Assembly: GCA_900766265.1 (NCBI GenBank)
Contig: CAAFUS010000018.1
Location: forward strand, 124,001 to 188,000
DNA: 64,000 nt
Reading direction: 5' to 3'
From: Pseudomonadaceae bacterium
GTDB taxonomy: Bacteria; Pseudomonadota; Gammaproteobacteria; Pseudomonadales; Pseudomonadaceae
Shown: positions 7,877 through 16,760 of the stretch, piece after piece
Layout: each line of letters begins with the position of its first letter
Position numbering within the stretch: the first letter of the stretch is position 1
Program-made: the position numbers and the translations under genes
Notes under the pieces: model-generated
Seen by the model: only the letters and a program-made list of their open reading frames with translations
What the model was told of the DNA's origin: nothing
The model's database searches: none

Positions 7877-10006
7877 ATGTTCCGATCTGTCCAGACCGCA
7901 TTCGCCGCGCTCGCCGGCGCAAGCATCGTCGCCATCATCGCGGCTCTGCTGCTTTATGTGATGTACTCAGGAGAGCGCACCCAGGCGCTCGTCGAATCCC
8001 GTACCAGCGCCATCACCACGACCATGGTGGAGCAGCGCGTCACGGCCCTCGCCCAGTTGCAGGTCAGCCGTATCCAGTCGCAGCTGCAGACTCCCCTGCT
8101 GATCACCGCCGAGCTCGCCCGGGTCAACTCCCTGACCGGCAAGACCGGCGACGATGGCATGCCGCTGGCCAACCTGCGCCGCGAAGAGCTGATCAACCTG
8201 GCCCGCGAAACCCTCGTCCAGAACCCGGTACTGCAGAGCATCTTCATCGCCTGGGAACCGAACGCCATCGACGCCAACGACATCATGTACCGCCGTGATG
8301 CGCCTGGCATGGTCAACGGCCGTTTCGCCACTTGGCTGCACCGCGACGTCGGCGGCAAGCTCGCCCTCGATACCCTGACCGAGATCGAGAACACCTCGAT
8401 GCTGCCCACGGGCGTTCGCGCCGGCGAGTTCTACCTGTGCCCGAAAGAAACCCTCAAGCCCTGCGTCGTCGACCCTGCACCCTACGAGGCAGGCGGCAAG
8501 ACGACCCTGCTCGCCTCCTTCAACGCCCCGATCCTGATCGACGGTCAGTTCCAGGGCATCATTGGCGCGGACCTTGAGGTCGGCTTCATCCAGCAATTGC
8601 TCATCGAAGCCAATGGACAGCTCTACGGTGGCGCCGGCGACATCTCGCTGATCTCGAACAACGGTCGTCTGGCCGCCTACTCGCGTGACCAGTCCTTGAT
8701 CGGAAAACCCGCCAGCGAGGTGCTCGAGCCCGAGGATCTCGCCCACGCACAACGGCTCAAGGCCGGCGAGTATCTCTACCAGATCGACCAGCCGCGCGGG
8801 TTGATCGAACTCTTCCTGCCGTTCAGCTTCTCAGGCACCGATGCACGCTGGACCCTTGCGCTGGAGCTGCCCATCGCGGTGGTGATGCAGGAGCACCAGC
8901 AACTGATCGACACCCTCGCCTCCGACCATGACAGCAACCTGATCGGCATGCTGGTGATCGGCCTGCTAGTCGCCGCCGCCGGCCTGGCGCTCGTCTGGAT
9001 CATCAGCCACCGTCTGACCCACCCGCTGCGCCAGATGGTGGTCATGCTGGACGACATCGCCCAGGGCGACGGCGACCTCACGCAGCGCCTGCACGTCGAC
9101 AGCCGCAACGAGTTGGGCCAGATCGCCACGGGCTTCAACGCGTTTCTGGCCAAATTGCAAACGATGATCGGCAACGTGGTCGGATCGGTACAACAGGTCA
9201 GCGACGCCTCGGAAAACACCGCCGACATTGCCATTCGCACCGACAAGGGGGTGCAGAAGCAGTTGGCCGAGATCGAACAGGTTGCCACCTCGGTCCACGA
9301 AATGACCGCTACTGCTCAAGACGTGGCCCGTAATGCCACCCAGGCGGCCGAAGCGGCCAACAACGCCGACCGCGCCGCGCGCCAAGGCAAGCAGATCGTC
9401 CAGGAAACCGCCGGCACCATCGGCGATTTGGCCAGCGAGATCGGCCGCGCGGTGGGCGTGGTGCAAACGCTGGCCCGCGATAGCGAGAACATCGACACCA
9501 TCCTGGTCACCATTCGCAGCATCGCCGAGCAGACCAACCTGCTGGCCCTAAACGCCGCGATCGAGGCGGCGCGTGCCGGCGAGCAGGGCCGGGGCTTCGC
9601 CGTGGTGGCAGACGAGGTGCGCAACCTGGCGCAGAAGACGCAGCAGGCCACGGGCGAAATCCAGACCATGATTCAGCAGCTGCAGGAAGGTACCCGCGGT
9701 GTGGTTCAGGTGATGGAAAACAGCCAGTCGCGGACGCAGCAGAGCGTGCAGCAGGCCAGCGAGGCGGCTCGCGCCCTGGAGTCCATCACCCAGGCGGTGT
9801 CGGTGATCAACGACATGAACACCCAGATCGCCAGTGCCGCGGAGCAGCAGAGCGCAGTCTCCGAGGACATCAACCGCAACGTCAGCAGCATCGGCCAGGT
9901 CGCCCACGAGGTCGCGGGAGGCGCCGAAGAAGCGAGTCGCGCCAGCGCGGGCCTGACCAAGCTGGCCGAGCAGCAGCGCCGCCTGATCAATCAGTTCAAG
10001 GTCTAA
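7877..10006 (+). CDS. Methyl-accepting chemotaxis protein with double-Cache sensor
   Basis: A 709-residue chemoreceptor. It has a membrane segment at about residues 9-31, a periplasmic dCache-type domain (about 40-350, including FIAWEPNAID and the second-module GADLEVGFIQQLL), a second membrane segment near 354-377, a HAMP linker (ISHRLTHPLRQM), and a long cytoplasmic helical bundle. The conserved hairpin tip EQTNLLALNAAIEAARA near 552 shows that it signals to CheA/CheW. There is no C-terminal CheR-binding pentapeptide. The ligand is unknown; many dCache receptors bind amino acids or organic acids. Confidence 0.92.
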   Translation: MFRSVQTAFAALAGASIVAIIAALLLYVMYSGERTQALVESRTSAITTTMVEQRVTALAQLQVSRIQSQLQTPLLITAELARVNSLTGKTGDDGMPLANLRREELINLARETLVQNPVLQSIFIAWEPNAIDANDIMYRRDAPGMVNGRFATWLHRDVGGKLALDTLTEIENTSMLPTGVRAGEFYLCPKETLKPCVVDPAPYEAGGKTTLLASFNAPILIDGQFQGIIGADLEVGFIQQLLIEANGQLYGGAGDISLISNNGRLAAYSRDQSLIGKPASEVLEPEDLAHAQRLKAGEYLYQIDQPRGLIELFLPFSFSGTDARWTLALELPIAVVMQEHQQLIDTLASDHDSNLIGMLVIGLLVAAAGLALVWIISHRLTHPLRQMVVMLDDIAQGDGDLTQRLHVDSRNELGQIATGFNAFLAKLQTMIGNVVGSVQQVSDASENTADIAIRTDKGVQKQLAEIEQVATSVHEMTATAQDVARNATQAAEAANNADRAARQGKQIVQETAGTIGDLASEIGRAVGVVQTLARDSENIDTILVTIRSIAEQTNLLALNAAIEAARAGEQGRGFAVVADEVRNLAQKTQQATGEIQTMIQQLQEGTRGVVQVMENSQSRTQQSVQQASEAARALESITQAVSVINDMNTQIASAAEQQSAVSEDINRNVSSIGQVAHEVAGGAEEASRASAGLTKLAEQQRRLINQFKV

Positions 10007-10010
10007 GAAC

Positions 10011-10631
10011 CTAGTTGGCCGGCGTCAGACATTCCGGGCCATCGAGGCCCGGATCGTTGACCAGCGTCGCCAGAGGCCGCTCACGCAGTGGCTGTTGCGG
10101 GGCCGCGAGCAGCGCCTCGAGCGCCTCCGGTGGCGTCTGCGGATCGAGCCAGGCGGCCCGCCCCGCCGCATCGAGGATCAACGGTCGACGCAGATTGGCC
10201 GCCGGCAGGGTCACCACCGCCGCACTCAGGTAGATGTGCCCCTGTACCGGGTAGGCCTCCCACAACGCCGCGAAATACAGGATCGAGTCCTCTCCGGTCA
10301 TCCAGAACGGTCGCTTGCGCTGGTTGCCGCGCCACTCGTAGAAGCCATTGGCGGGCAGCAGGCCGCGCCGCTGGCGAAAGGCGTCGCGAAACATTGGCTG
10401 CTCGGCCAGGGTTTCGGCGCGCGCCTGGGCCGGCGTGCGGGAGAGATCGGAAAGCCAGGCGGGCGTCAGCCCCCAGCGCACCCGGCTCAACCGTACGCCC
10501 TCACCGGCATCGTGCAACAGCAGGACCGAAGCGCCGGGCGCCAGGCTCCAGTGTGGCTGCTGGTCGGCGGGAAACCCCGGCAGGCGTGCGAAGTCGGGAT
10601 TCCAGCGGAAAAAGGCGAAGCGGCCACACAT
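10011..10631 (-). CDS. SOS response-associated peptidase family protein (YedK/HMCES)
   Basis: A 206-residue SRAP-domain protein. The mature N-terminus begins with the catalytic Cys2 (MCGRFAFF), followed by the family blocks ARAETL, NGFYEW with the conserved Asn and Glu, and the C-terminal RPLATLVND. YedK/HMCES proteins form a stable thiazolidine crosslink to abasic sites in single-stranded DNA. Known family members use a conserved His near the C-terminus; in this sequence I cannot place it with certainty. It converges with the chemoreceptor (4 bp between stops). Confidence 0.85.
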   Translation of the reverse strand: MCGRFAFFRWNPDFARLPGFPADQQPHWSLAPGASVLLLHDAGEGVRLSRVRWGLTPAWLSDLSRTPAQARAETLAEQPMFRDAFRQRRGLLPANGFYEWRGNQRKRPFWMTGEDSILYFAALWEAYPVQGHIYLSAAVVTLPAANLRRPLILDAAGRAAWLDPQTPPEALEALLAAPQQPLRERPLATLVNDPGLDGPECLTPAN

Positions 10632-10668
10632 TTGGCAGAACTCGTCAGGAGGGGGTGAACGGAGAGCG

Positions 10669-10929
10669 TCAGCAGATCAGCTCACCCGGATAGCTGTCCG
10701 GCTCGTCGCCGGGCAAGAGATCGGCGCCATTGTACTCGGCGATCAGTGCCAGTGCCCGCTCGGCATCCGCCTCGGCCACCTGCAACCCCAGCAGACCGGC
10801 AGCGGGCAGCTCGCCGATTGCGCCGATCAGGTGCTGTCCAGAAACGAAGGCCACGATGCCCTCGGCGGCCAGCATGCCGACCAGCATCTGGGCTTCGAGC
10901 AGATCGCGCGGCTCGTAGATGCGCCGCAT
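10669..10929 (-). CDS. DUF2007-domain small protein
   Basis: An 86-residue protein matching the DUF2007 (putative signal-transducing protein) pattern: MRRIYEPRDLLEAQMLVGML, then GIVAFVSGQHLIGA and LQVAEADAERALALI. Function unknown; the fold resembles small ACT-like or ferredoxin-like modules. The start ATG shares one base with the stop of the upstream CPXCG gene (TGATG), which suggests translational coupling. A GTG one codon earlier is also possible. It is 37 bp upstream of the SRAP gene on the same strand, so all three may be one operon. Confidence 0.8.
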   Translation of the reverse strand: MRRIYEPRDLLEAQMLVGMLAAEGIVAFVSGQHLIGAIGELPAAGLLGLQVAEADAERALALIAEYNGADLLPGDEPDSYPGELIC

Positions 10930-11111
10930 CACTCATCCTCCCGCAGCGCAACCAGCTGCCAGTCGATGCCATCGGTTCGAAGATCGAAGACGATCGGCCG
11001 GCAGCAGACCGGGCAATCCTCTATGTACTGCTGATCCCCTGCGGACAGGTCGAGCACCGCTTCGACCGCCTCTCCACAGTAGGGACACGCATAGTCCTGG
11101 GTTTCCAGCAT
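10929..11111 (-). CDS. CPXCG-motif cysteine-rich zinc-ribbon protein
   Basis: A 60-residue protein beginning MLETQDYACPYCGEAVE and containing a second knuckle DCPVCCRPI; the two CPXC pairs should bind one zinc ion. It belongs to the CPXCG-motif family of unknown function, common in Pseudomonas. The ATG at 11111 is preceded by GGGAGACGG. A much longer open frame extends upstream but it is antisense to the acyltransferase gene and has no family match. The stop overlaps the DUF2007 start by one base. Confidence 0.85.
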   Translation of the reverse strand: MLETQDYACPYCGEAVEAVLDLSAGDQQYIEDCPVCCRPIVFDLRTDGIDWQLVALREDE

Positions 11112-11136
11112 CACCGTCTCCCGTGTGACTTGTCGG

Positions 11137-11142
11137 TATAAT
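11137..11142 (+). promoter_or_regulatory. Possible -10 element of the acyltransferase gene
   Basis: A consensus TATAAT lies between the divergent CPXCG gene and the acyltransferase gene, 60 bp before the latter's start. No good -35 hexamer is seen 17 bases upstream (CCGTCT), so the assignment rests on the -10 only. Confidence 0.4.
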
Positions 11143-11201
11143 GACCGTCTAGTTACCGGCCCGAGATGCACGCCGACCCCGCCGTTATCCCACAAGAGAG
11201 C

Positions 11202-12362
11202 ATGATGGACGAATTCGAAGCCATCCGACCTTACGCCGACGCCGAAGTCCCCACGGTCATGGCGCGCCTGTTCGAAGACCAGACCTTCCTCGCGATCCTC
11301 GCGCGGTTTCGCTTTCCCCGCCTGGCGGGCTCCCTCGGCTGGGCGCTCAAGCCGCTGATCGCGCGATACCTGCGCAAGGAGTTCGCCGGACTGAAGACGG
11401 TCGACGCCTTGCAGGAAAAGATCGAACCCTACATCGACCGCACCATCGAGCGCGCCACCGACGGTATCACCTATTCGGGGCTGCAACAGTTGCAGCGTGG
11501 CCGCGCCTACCTGTTTCTCGCCAACCATCGCGACATCGTGATGGATCCCGCCTTCGTCAATTACGCGGTATACCAGGCGGGCCTGCGAACCCCCCGCATC
11601 GCGATCGGTGACAACCTGCTTCAGCGCCCCTTCGTCAGCGACCTGATGCGCCTGAACAAGAGCTTCATCGTCCACCGTTCGATCACCGGCCGGCGCGAAA
11701 AACTGGCGGCCTATCAGCTGCTGTCGGCCTACATCAACCATTCGATCCGCCATGACGGAGAGTCGGTATGGATCGCCCAAGCCGAAGGACGCGCAAAGGA
11801 CGGGGACGATCGCACCGATTCGGCGATCCTGAAGATGCTGCACATGAGCCGTAAGGACGAACCCTTCGCCCAGGCCATGGCCGAGCTGCGCCCCACTCCG
11901 GTCTCCATCAGCTATGAGTACGACCCCTGCGACCAGGCCAAGGCGCGCGAGCTCTACATTCGCGCCACCACCGGCAGTTACACCAAGGCGCCTGGCGAAG
12001 ACGACGCCAGCATCGCCTTGGGAATCACCGGCTACAAGGGACGGGTGCATGTTCATTTCGGCGCCCCGATGGAGCGTGTCCCCGAGGATGCCAAGCAGTT
12101 CGCCGTGGCGCTGGATCGGGAGATCCTCGGCAACTACCGCCTGTTCCCGGTGAACTACCTGGCCTATCACATGTGGGCCGGCCAGGACCCGGCGCTGGAG
12201 GTACCGGACGCCGCCACGCTGTTCGGCGAACATGAGCTGCAGCGCGCCAAAGCCGAGTGGAGCAAGCGTCTGGCGACCTGCCCGAGCGTGCAGCAGCCAT
12301 ATCTTGTCGAGCAGTACGCCACCCCGGTTCGCAACCAGTACCAGATCCGCCAGAAAAGCTGA
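11202..12362 (+). CDS. Glycerol-3-phosphate/1-acyl-glycerol acyltransferase-like protein
   Basis: A 386-residue PlsC-superfamily acyltransferase. Motif I reads NHRDIVMD at about residue 108-115, with five residues between His and Asp instead of the usual four; a motif III-like AEGRAKDG is near 192. A long N-terminal region (EAIRPYADAEVP) and a C-terminal extension are shared with Pseudomonas proteins annotated as glycerol acyltransferases. It should transfer fatty acyl groups to a glycerol lipid at the inner membrane, but the acceptor is inferred. The ATG at 11202 follows AAGAGAG; the frame is open to 11166 with no family support. Confidence 0.8.
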   Translation: MMDEFEAIRPYADAEVPTVMARLFEDQTFLAILARFRFPRLAGSLGWALKPLIARYLRKEFAGLKTVDALQEKIEPYIDRTIERATDGITYSGLQQLQRGRAYLFLANHRDIVMDPAFVNYAVYQAGLRTPRIAIGDNLLQRPFVSDLMRLNKSFIVHRSITGRREKLAAYQLLSAYINHSIRHDGESVWIAQAEGRAKDGDDRTDSAILKMLHMSRKDEPFAQAMAELRPTPVSISYEYDPCDQAKARELYIRATTGSYTKAPGEDDASIALGITGYKGRVHVHFGAPMERVPEDAKQFAVALDREILGNYRLFPVNYLAYHMWAGQDPALEVPDAATLFGEHELQRAKAEWSKRLATCPSVQQPYLVEQYATPVRNQYQIRQKS

Positions 12363-12688
12363 CCCCGACGCCCTGGCGACGCTCGCGCGGGGCGCCACCT
12401 CCCTCTATGTCGACAGACCGACCGTGACCACTCAGGCGGCATTTGCCTCGTTTATGGTCGTTCCTCAGCCGTGGCGTCCTTGACTATAGTGGCGCCCGGC
12501 TGCACCCTCAAAACCCCCGAAGGGCCTATCCAGAGCATGTGAACATGCCAGGCGGAACAGCCAGTAGCCCCGGGAACGCCCGCTATCAGGCCAAGACCCC
12601 GTGACGCCCCTTCGGCGCCACCGGTCCTGCGACTGAATAACGACGGCACGATGGTCAATGCGCTTCAGGATTACAGGAATAAGAACAA
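12363..12688. other. 326-bp intergenic stretch without a gene
   Basis: No credible ORF on either strand. It contains a TATAGT (12485-12490) preceded by TGAC that could be a weak -10, and a 14-bp inverted repeat GCATGT-GA-ACATGC at 12535-12548 that could be an operator or small hairpin. The last 30 bases are A-rich and lead into the DUF1329 gene, whose ribosome site (AGGA, 12670-12673) lies unusually far (about 15 bases) from its ATG. Confidence 0.5.
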
Positions 12689-14050
12689 ATGAAACGAATA
12701 ATGCTGAAAACGGGGGCTTTCACTCTCTCTCTGCTGGCTGCCAGCGCCATGGCGGCGGTATCGGATTCCGATGCGGCCAAGCTGGGCGCCAGCCTCACTC
12801 CGATAGGGGCGGAAAAGGCGGGCAACGCCGCAGGCACCATTCCCGAGTGGACAGGCGGTTTGCCGGAGAACGCCGCACCTGTCACCGACACCGGCTTCGT
12901 GACCGACCCCTTCCCGAACGACAAGCCGAAGTTTGTCATCACCGCTGAGAATGTTGACCAGTACAAGGACAACCTCTCGCCTGGCCAGCGCGCCATGTTC
13001 AAGCGTTATCCGGAAACCTACCGGATGCCGGTGTTCGAGACCCGCCGCAGCGCCGCCATGCCTCAGAGCATCTACGAGGCAGCCAAGCGCAACGCCACCC
13101 GCACCAACCTGGTCCGCGGTGGCAACGGCCTGGAAAACTTCGATACCGCGGTCGCCTTCCCGATCCCCCAGGACGGCCTGGAAGTCATCTGGAACCACAT
13201 CACCCGCTATCGCGGCGGTTCGGCACGGCGCGTGGTCGCCCAGGCCACCCCACAGGTCAATGGCAACTTCAGCCTGGTCAAGTTCGTCGACGAGGTGATC
13301 TACGCCAATACCCTGACCGACTACAGCCCGGAGAAGCACGGCAACGTGCTGTTCTACTTCAAGCAACAGGTCACCGAACCTTCGCGTCTGGCCGGTAACG
13401 TGCTGCTGGTGCACGAGACGCTGGATCAGGTGAAGGAACCGCGCATGGCGTGGATCTACAACGCCGGGCAACGCCGCGTGCGCCGCGCCCCGCAGGTGGC
13501 CTACGACGGCCCCGGCACCGCAGCCGACGGCCTGCGCACCTCCGACAACCTCGACCTGTTCAACGGCGCCCCGGATCGCTACGACTGGAAGCTGGTGGGC
13601 AAGAAGGAGCTGTATATCCCCTACAACTCCTACCGCCTGGATTCGCCGGAACTCAAGTACAGCGATATCGTCAAGGCCGGTCACATCAACCAGGATCTGA
13701 CCCGCTACGAGCTGCATCGCGTGTGGGAAGTCGAGGCCACGCTCAAGAGCGGCGAGCGCCATATCTATGCCAAGCGCCACTTCTTCATCGATGAGGACAC
13801 CTGGCAGGCGGCGATCGTCGACCATTACGACGGCCGCGGTCAGCTCTGGCGCGTAGCCGAGGCGCATGCCCTGTACTTCTACAACGTTCAGGTTCCGCTG
13901 TACGCGATGGAAACCCTGTACGACCTGATCTCCGGCCGCTACCTGGTGATGGGCATGAAGAACGAGGAACGCAACCCCTACACCTACAACTACAAGGCGC
14001 ATTCCAACCAGTACACCCCTGCCGCGCTGCGTAACGCCGGCGTACGCTGA
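12689..14050 (+). CDS. DUF1329-domain envelope protein
   Basis: A 453-residue exported protein with a signal peptide (KTGAFTLSLLAASAMA, cleavage after AMA at about residue 22) and a DUF1329 domain over the rest (for example the AEKAGNAAGTIPEWTGG start and the NPYTYNYKAHSNQ end). DUF1329 proteins resemble LolA/LolB-like lipid-binding folds and in other loci sit beside DUF1302 and RND-family genes with a proposed role in moving hydrophobic molecules; here no such partners are adjacent. It ends at a strong terminator. Confidence 0.85.
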   Translation: MKRIMLKTGAFTLSLLAASAMAAVSDSDAAKLGASLTPIGAEKAGNAAGTIPEWTGGLPENAAPVTDTGFVTDPFPNDKPKFVITAENVDQYKDNLSPGQRAMFKRYPETYRMPVFETRRSAAMPQSIYEAAKRNATRTNLVRGGNGLENFDTAVAFPIPQDGLEVIWNHITRYRGGSARRVVAQATPQVNGNFSLVKFVDEVIYANTLTDYSPEKHGNVLFYFKQQVTEPSRLAGNVLLVHETLDQVKEPRMAWIYNAGQRRVRRAPQVAYDGPGTAADGLRTSDNLDLFNGAPDRYDWKLVGKKELYIPYNSYRLDSPELKYSDIVKAGHINQDLTRYELHRVWEVEATLKSGERHIYAKRHFFIDEDTWQAAIVDHYDGRGQLWRVAEAHALYFYNVQVPLYAMETLYDLISGRYLVMGMKNEERNPYTYNYKAHSNQYTPAALRNAGVR

Positions 14051-14062
14051 CCCGGCCCACCT

Positions 14063-14092
14063 CAAAACGCCCCGCCCCTGCGGGGCGTTTTG
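14063..14092 (+). terminator. Rho-independent terminator after DUF1329 gene
   Basis: AAAACGCCCCGC and GCGGGGCGTTTT form a 12-bp stem around a 6-base loop, flanked by A- and T-runs, 13 bp after the stop at 14050. The symmetrical ends let it work for either strand. Confidence 0.9.
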
Positions 14093-14119
14093 CATTGCGC
14101 CCCCGCAAGGCAACCCCAC

Positions 14120-14148
14120 AAAAAAGCCCGCTCGGGAGCGGGCTTTTT
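14120..14148 (-). terminator. Rho-independent terminator after yajG-type gene
   Basis: AAAAAAGCCCGCTC and GAGCGGGCTTTTT form a second bidirectional hairpin 20 bp beyond the stop of the lipoprotein gene at 14168, so each of the two converging genes has its own terminator. Confidence 0.88.
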
Positions 14149-14167
14149 CATGGCTGGCCTCAGGCGA

Positions 14168-14752
14168 TCACTGAGCTAACAGCTGTCCGATGTTCTGGTC
14201 GTTGAACACGCGGGTCAGCGCATCGCTGAGCACCTCGCTGACCAGCTTGGTGTTTGTCTGCTCGTTCGGCGCCATGCCGAAGCGCTGGTTCAGGGTCGCC
14301 CCGTAGCGACCGTTGTAACGCCGCCCCCCATTCTGCGCATCGACCCGGAAGGTGGCGCCAATGGTGGCCTCGGTGACGTACAGACCTTCCTTGGGCGACT
14401 GGTACTTCAGGTCCGCCAGAGTCAGGGTCAGCTGAGGCGCATTGAAGGCATTGGGCGACGGCGTGAAACCGAGCAGGCGAACCGCGGCTTCGGCCTGGGC
14501 CTGCAGCTTGGGTATCACCTTGTCGGCCGGAACGATGACCGCACTGGTCTCAGGATAGAGGCCGCCGCGGGTGCCGAGCGTCGACGAGGGACGACCATCC
14601 ACGACGCGCACCATGACCGGCTGGCCTTGACCGACCGGATTGATGGTGCCGGTGAGCTTGGGATGCGGATCGAGCTGCTGGGGGCTGTGGGCGCAGCCGA
14701 CCAGGCCGAGCGCCGCTACCGTGACAAGACCGAAGAACAGGCGTTGCAGCAT
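14168..14752 (-). CDS. YajG-family lipoprotein
   Basis: A 194-residue lipoprotein: signal peptide LQRLFFGLVTVAALGLVGC with the lipidated Cys at about residue 20, then the YajG-type domain (MVRVVDGRPSSTLGTRGGLY, VIPKLQAQAEAAVRLLGF, LSDALTRVFND). The function of YajG is not established; in enterobacteria it sits upstream of ampG. The ATG at 14752 is preceded by GGAGT; the frame stays open upstream but without a signal peptide. It is monocistronic, with 176 bp to the next gene upstream of it. Confidence 0.82.
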   Translation of the reverse strand: MLQRLFFGLVTVAALGLVGCAHSPQQLDPHPKLTGTINPVGQGQPVMVRVVDGRPSSTLGTRGGLYPETSAVIVPADKVIPKLQAQAEAAVRLLGFTPSPNAFNAPQLTLTLADLKYQSPKEGLYVTEATIGATFRVDAQNGGRRYNGRYGATLNQRFGMAPNEQTNTKLVSEVLSDALTRVFNDQNIGQLLAQ

Positions 14753-14928
14753 GCTGTCTACTCCAGGTGAGGGTTGGGAAGGAACGGGCCGCAGTATAGC
14801 CAGACGGACCGGCCGCTGACAGCGAGCCGATCGTAACCGAAACGGACAGGACGCCGGCAATCGAAGCGAGGCCAGCACGGCAGGTCTCGGCGTTCCCGGA
14901 GCCATCGCCCGGAAACGCCGGAGGCCTG

Positions 14929-16419
14929 TCAGTAGGACAGGCCCAGGCGCTCGTCGGAACGCGCAGTGACTTCGCGATAGGCCTCGGCATCGGAGGCCAG
15001 AAGCTTCTCGCGCGCCGGGAAGATCTCCCCCAGCTTGCTCGCCCAGGCTTGCGACTGGGCTTTTTCCGGGAAGCAGCGCTCAATCAGCTCGAGCATGATC
15101 GAAACGGTGACCGAGGCGCCCGGAGAGGCGCCAAGCAGGGCCGCGATACTGCCGTCACGGGCCGCCACCAGCTCGGTACCGAACTGCAGGATGCCGCCCT
15201 TCTTCGGATCCTTCTTGATGATCTGCACGCGCTGACCGGCCACTTCCAGGCGCCAGTCCTCGGCCTTGGCTTCGGGGTAGAAGCCGCGCAGCGTTTCCAG
15301 GCGATCCTGCATCGACTGGCGGACCTCCCGGATCAGGTAGCGGGTGAGGTCCATGTTGTCGCGTGCAACGGCCAGCATCGGCTTGAGGTTGCTCGGCCGA
15401 ATCGACATCGGCAGATCGAGCGGCGAACCATACTTCAGGAACTTGGTGGTGAAGCCCGCGTAAGGTCCGAACAGCAGCGATTTCTTGCCGTCGACCACGC
15501 GAGTGTCCAGGTGGGGCACCGACATCGGCGGCGCGCCGACCGCGGCAAGGCTATAGACCTTCGCCTGATGCTGCTTGACGATCTCCTGATTGTCGCAGCG
15601 CAGCCACTGACCACTGACCGGGAAACCGCCGAAACCCTTGCCTTCCTTGATGCCCGACATCTGCAGCAGTGGCAGCGCGCCGCCGCCAGCGCCGAGGAAG
15701 ACGAACCCGGCCTGGATGTCGCGCTCGGCGCCGTTGCGGCTGTCCTTGACCTTGACCCGCCAGCCCTTGCCGCTGCGCTCGAGGTCAGTGACACGCTGGT
15801 TGTAGGTAACGGTAACGCCCGGCTTGAGGGCGAGGTACTGCAGCAACTGGTTGGTCAGCGCACCGAAATTCACGTCGGTACCGTTCATGGCACGGGTCGC
15901 GGCGATCGGCTCGTCGGGCGCGCGGCCCGGCATCATCAGCGGCATCCAGTCGGCCATGGTGGCACGGTCTTCGGTGTAGACCATGTCGGCGAAGGCGTGA
16001 TGACTGCGCAGCGCCTCGTAGCGCTTGTGCAGGTAGGGGACGTTCTTGGCACCGCGAACGAAGCTCAGGTGCGGAACGGCATTGATGAAGGTCTTGGCCG
16101 AACCGAAGCCTTCGCGACCGCACAGGTGAGCCCAGAACTGCTTGGAGACCTCGAACTGGGTGTTGATGGTGACCGCTTTCTTGATGTCGATCGAGCCGTC
16201 GGCCGCCTCGGGGGTGTAGTTCAGCTCGCACAAACCGGCATGACCGGTACCGGCGTTGTTCCAGGGGTTGGAGCTTTCGACGGCTCCAGCCTCCTGGAGC
16301 TCGACGATCTCTAGACGGATTTCGGGGTCCAGTTCCTTCATCAGCACCGCCAGTGTAGCGCTCATGATACCGGCTCCCACCAGTACCATATCCACTGCTT
16401 CGCTATCGTGTTGCGCCAT
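14929..16419 (-). CDS. mqo: Malate:quinone oxidoreductase
   Basis: A 496-residue FAD-dependent peripheral membrane enzyme that oxidises malate to oxaloacetate and passes electrons to quinone. The FAD-binding motif VLVGAGIMSATLAVLM is near residues 13-28, followed by the family blocks NPWNNAGTGHAGLCELNYTP and the C-terminal GASPGASVTVSIM. The start ATG at 16419 (MAQHDSEAV) has GAAGG 8 bases upstream; the earlier in-frame ATG at 16434 would place that ribosome site inside the gene. It replaces or supplements NAD-malate dehydrogenase in the TCA cycle, as in other pseudomonads. Confidence 0.95.
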   Translation of the reverse strand: MAQHDSEAVDMVLVGAGIMSATLAVLMKELDPEIRLEIVELQEAGAVESSNPWNNAGTGHAGLCELNYTPEAADGSIDIKKAVTINTQFEVSKQFWAHLCGREGFGSAKTFINAVPHLSFVRGAKNVPYLHKRYEALRSHHAFADMVYTEDRATMADWMPLMMPGRAPDEPIAATRAMNGTDVNFGALTNQLLQYLALKPGVTVTYNQRVTDLERSGKGWRVKVKDSRNGAERDIQAGFVFLGAGGGALPLLQMSGIKEGKGFGGFPVSGQWLRCDNQEIVKQHQAKVYSLAAVGAPPMSVPHLDTRVVDGKKSLLFGPYAGFTTKFLKYGSPLDLPMSIRPSNLKPMLAVARDNMDLTRYLIREVRQSMQDRLETLRGFYPEAKAEDWRLEVAGQRVQIIKKDPKKGGILQFGTELVAARDGSIAALLGASPGASVTVSIMLELIERCFPEKAQSQAWASKLGEIFPAREKLLASDAEAYREVTARSDERLGLSY

Positions 16420-16760
16420 TAACGCCTTCTCCAAAATCGCAGCAAAAACCTGTCACGACCGCCGTATTCGGTGCGTGTGAAACCCTTCAGCCAGACGGGC
16501 AGAAACCGGAGGGGGATTCTGTGCCGCTGGTCGAGCGGATGCTCGACATGACAGGTCGCTCGTCGCCTGCCAGCTCAGACGCAGGGCTTTTGGCCCTACC
16601 TCTTCCCGCCTTGGCACCCGGAGCGGGACCGGAGGTCCGATCGGCTCTGAACAGGTAGCGAAGCGGGGGAAATCGTTCAGCAATTTTCACCATCGCCTGC
16701 GGCGACGGCGCGCACGATATCACCGATGCGCGGCTTCTTGATGCGAAAGAGGACCTCGAC
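16420..16760. other. 341-bp leader region of mqo
   Basis: Lies between the PA4642-type gene and mqo, both on the minus strand. I see no gene with family support. A 7-bp stem-loop GTCGAGC-GGAT-GCTCGAC occupies 16530-16547. The mqo promoter is probably here, but no convincing hexamer pair was found. Confidence 0.45.

Noticed and set aside
10684..10972. Alternative frame ORFs around the DUF2007 gene
   Set aside because: They run through the two real small genes in other frames with no motifs.
10929..12398. 489-residue open frame antisense to the acyltransferase gene
   Set aside because: Only its last 60 codons (the CPXCG protein) have family support; the rest is a high-GC shadow of the real gene on the other strand.
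12671..14119. 482-residue antisense open frame over the DUF1329 gene
   Set aside because: It has no signal, domain or ribosome site and mirrors the codon pattern of the plus-strand gene.
15049..16314. 421-residue plus-strand frame over mqo
   Set aside because: Shadow of mqo with no conserved blocks.
16453..16683. 76-residue ORF upstream of mqo
   Set aside because: No ribosome site or family similarity; composition is untypical of a protein.
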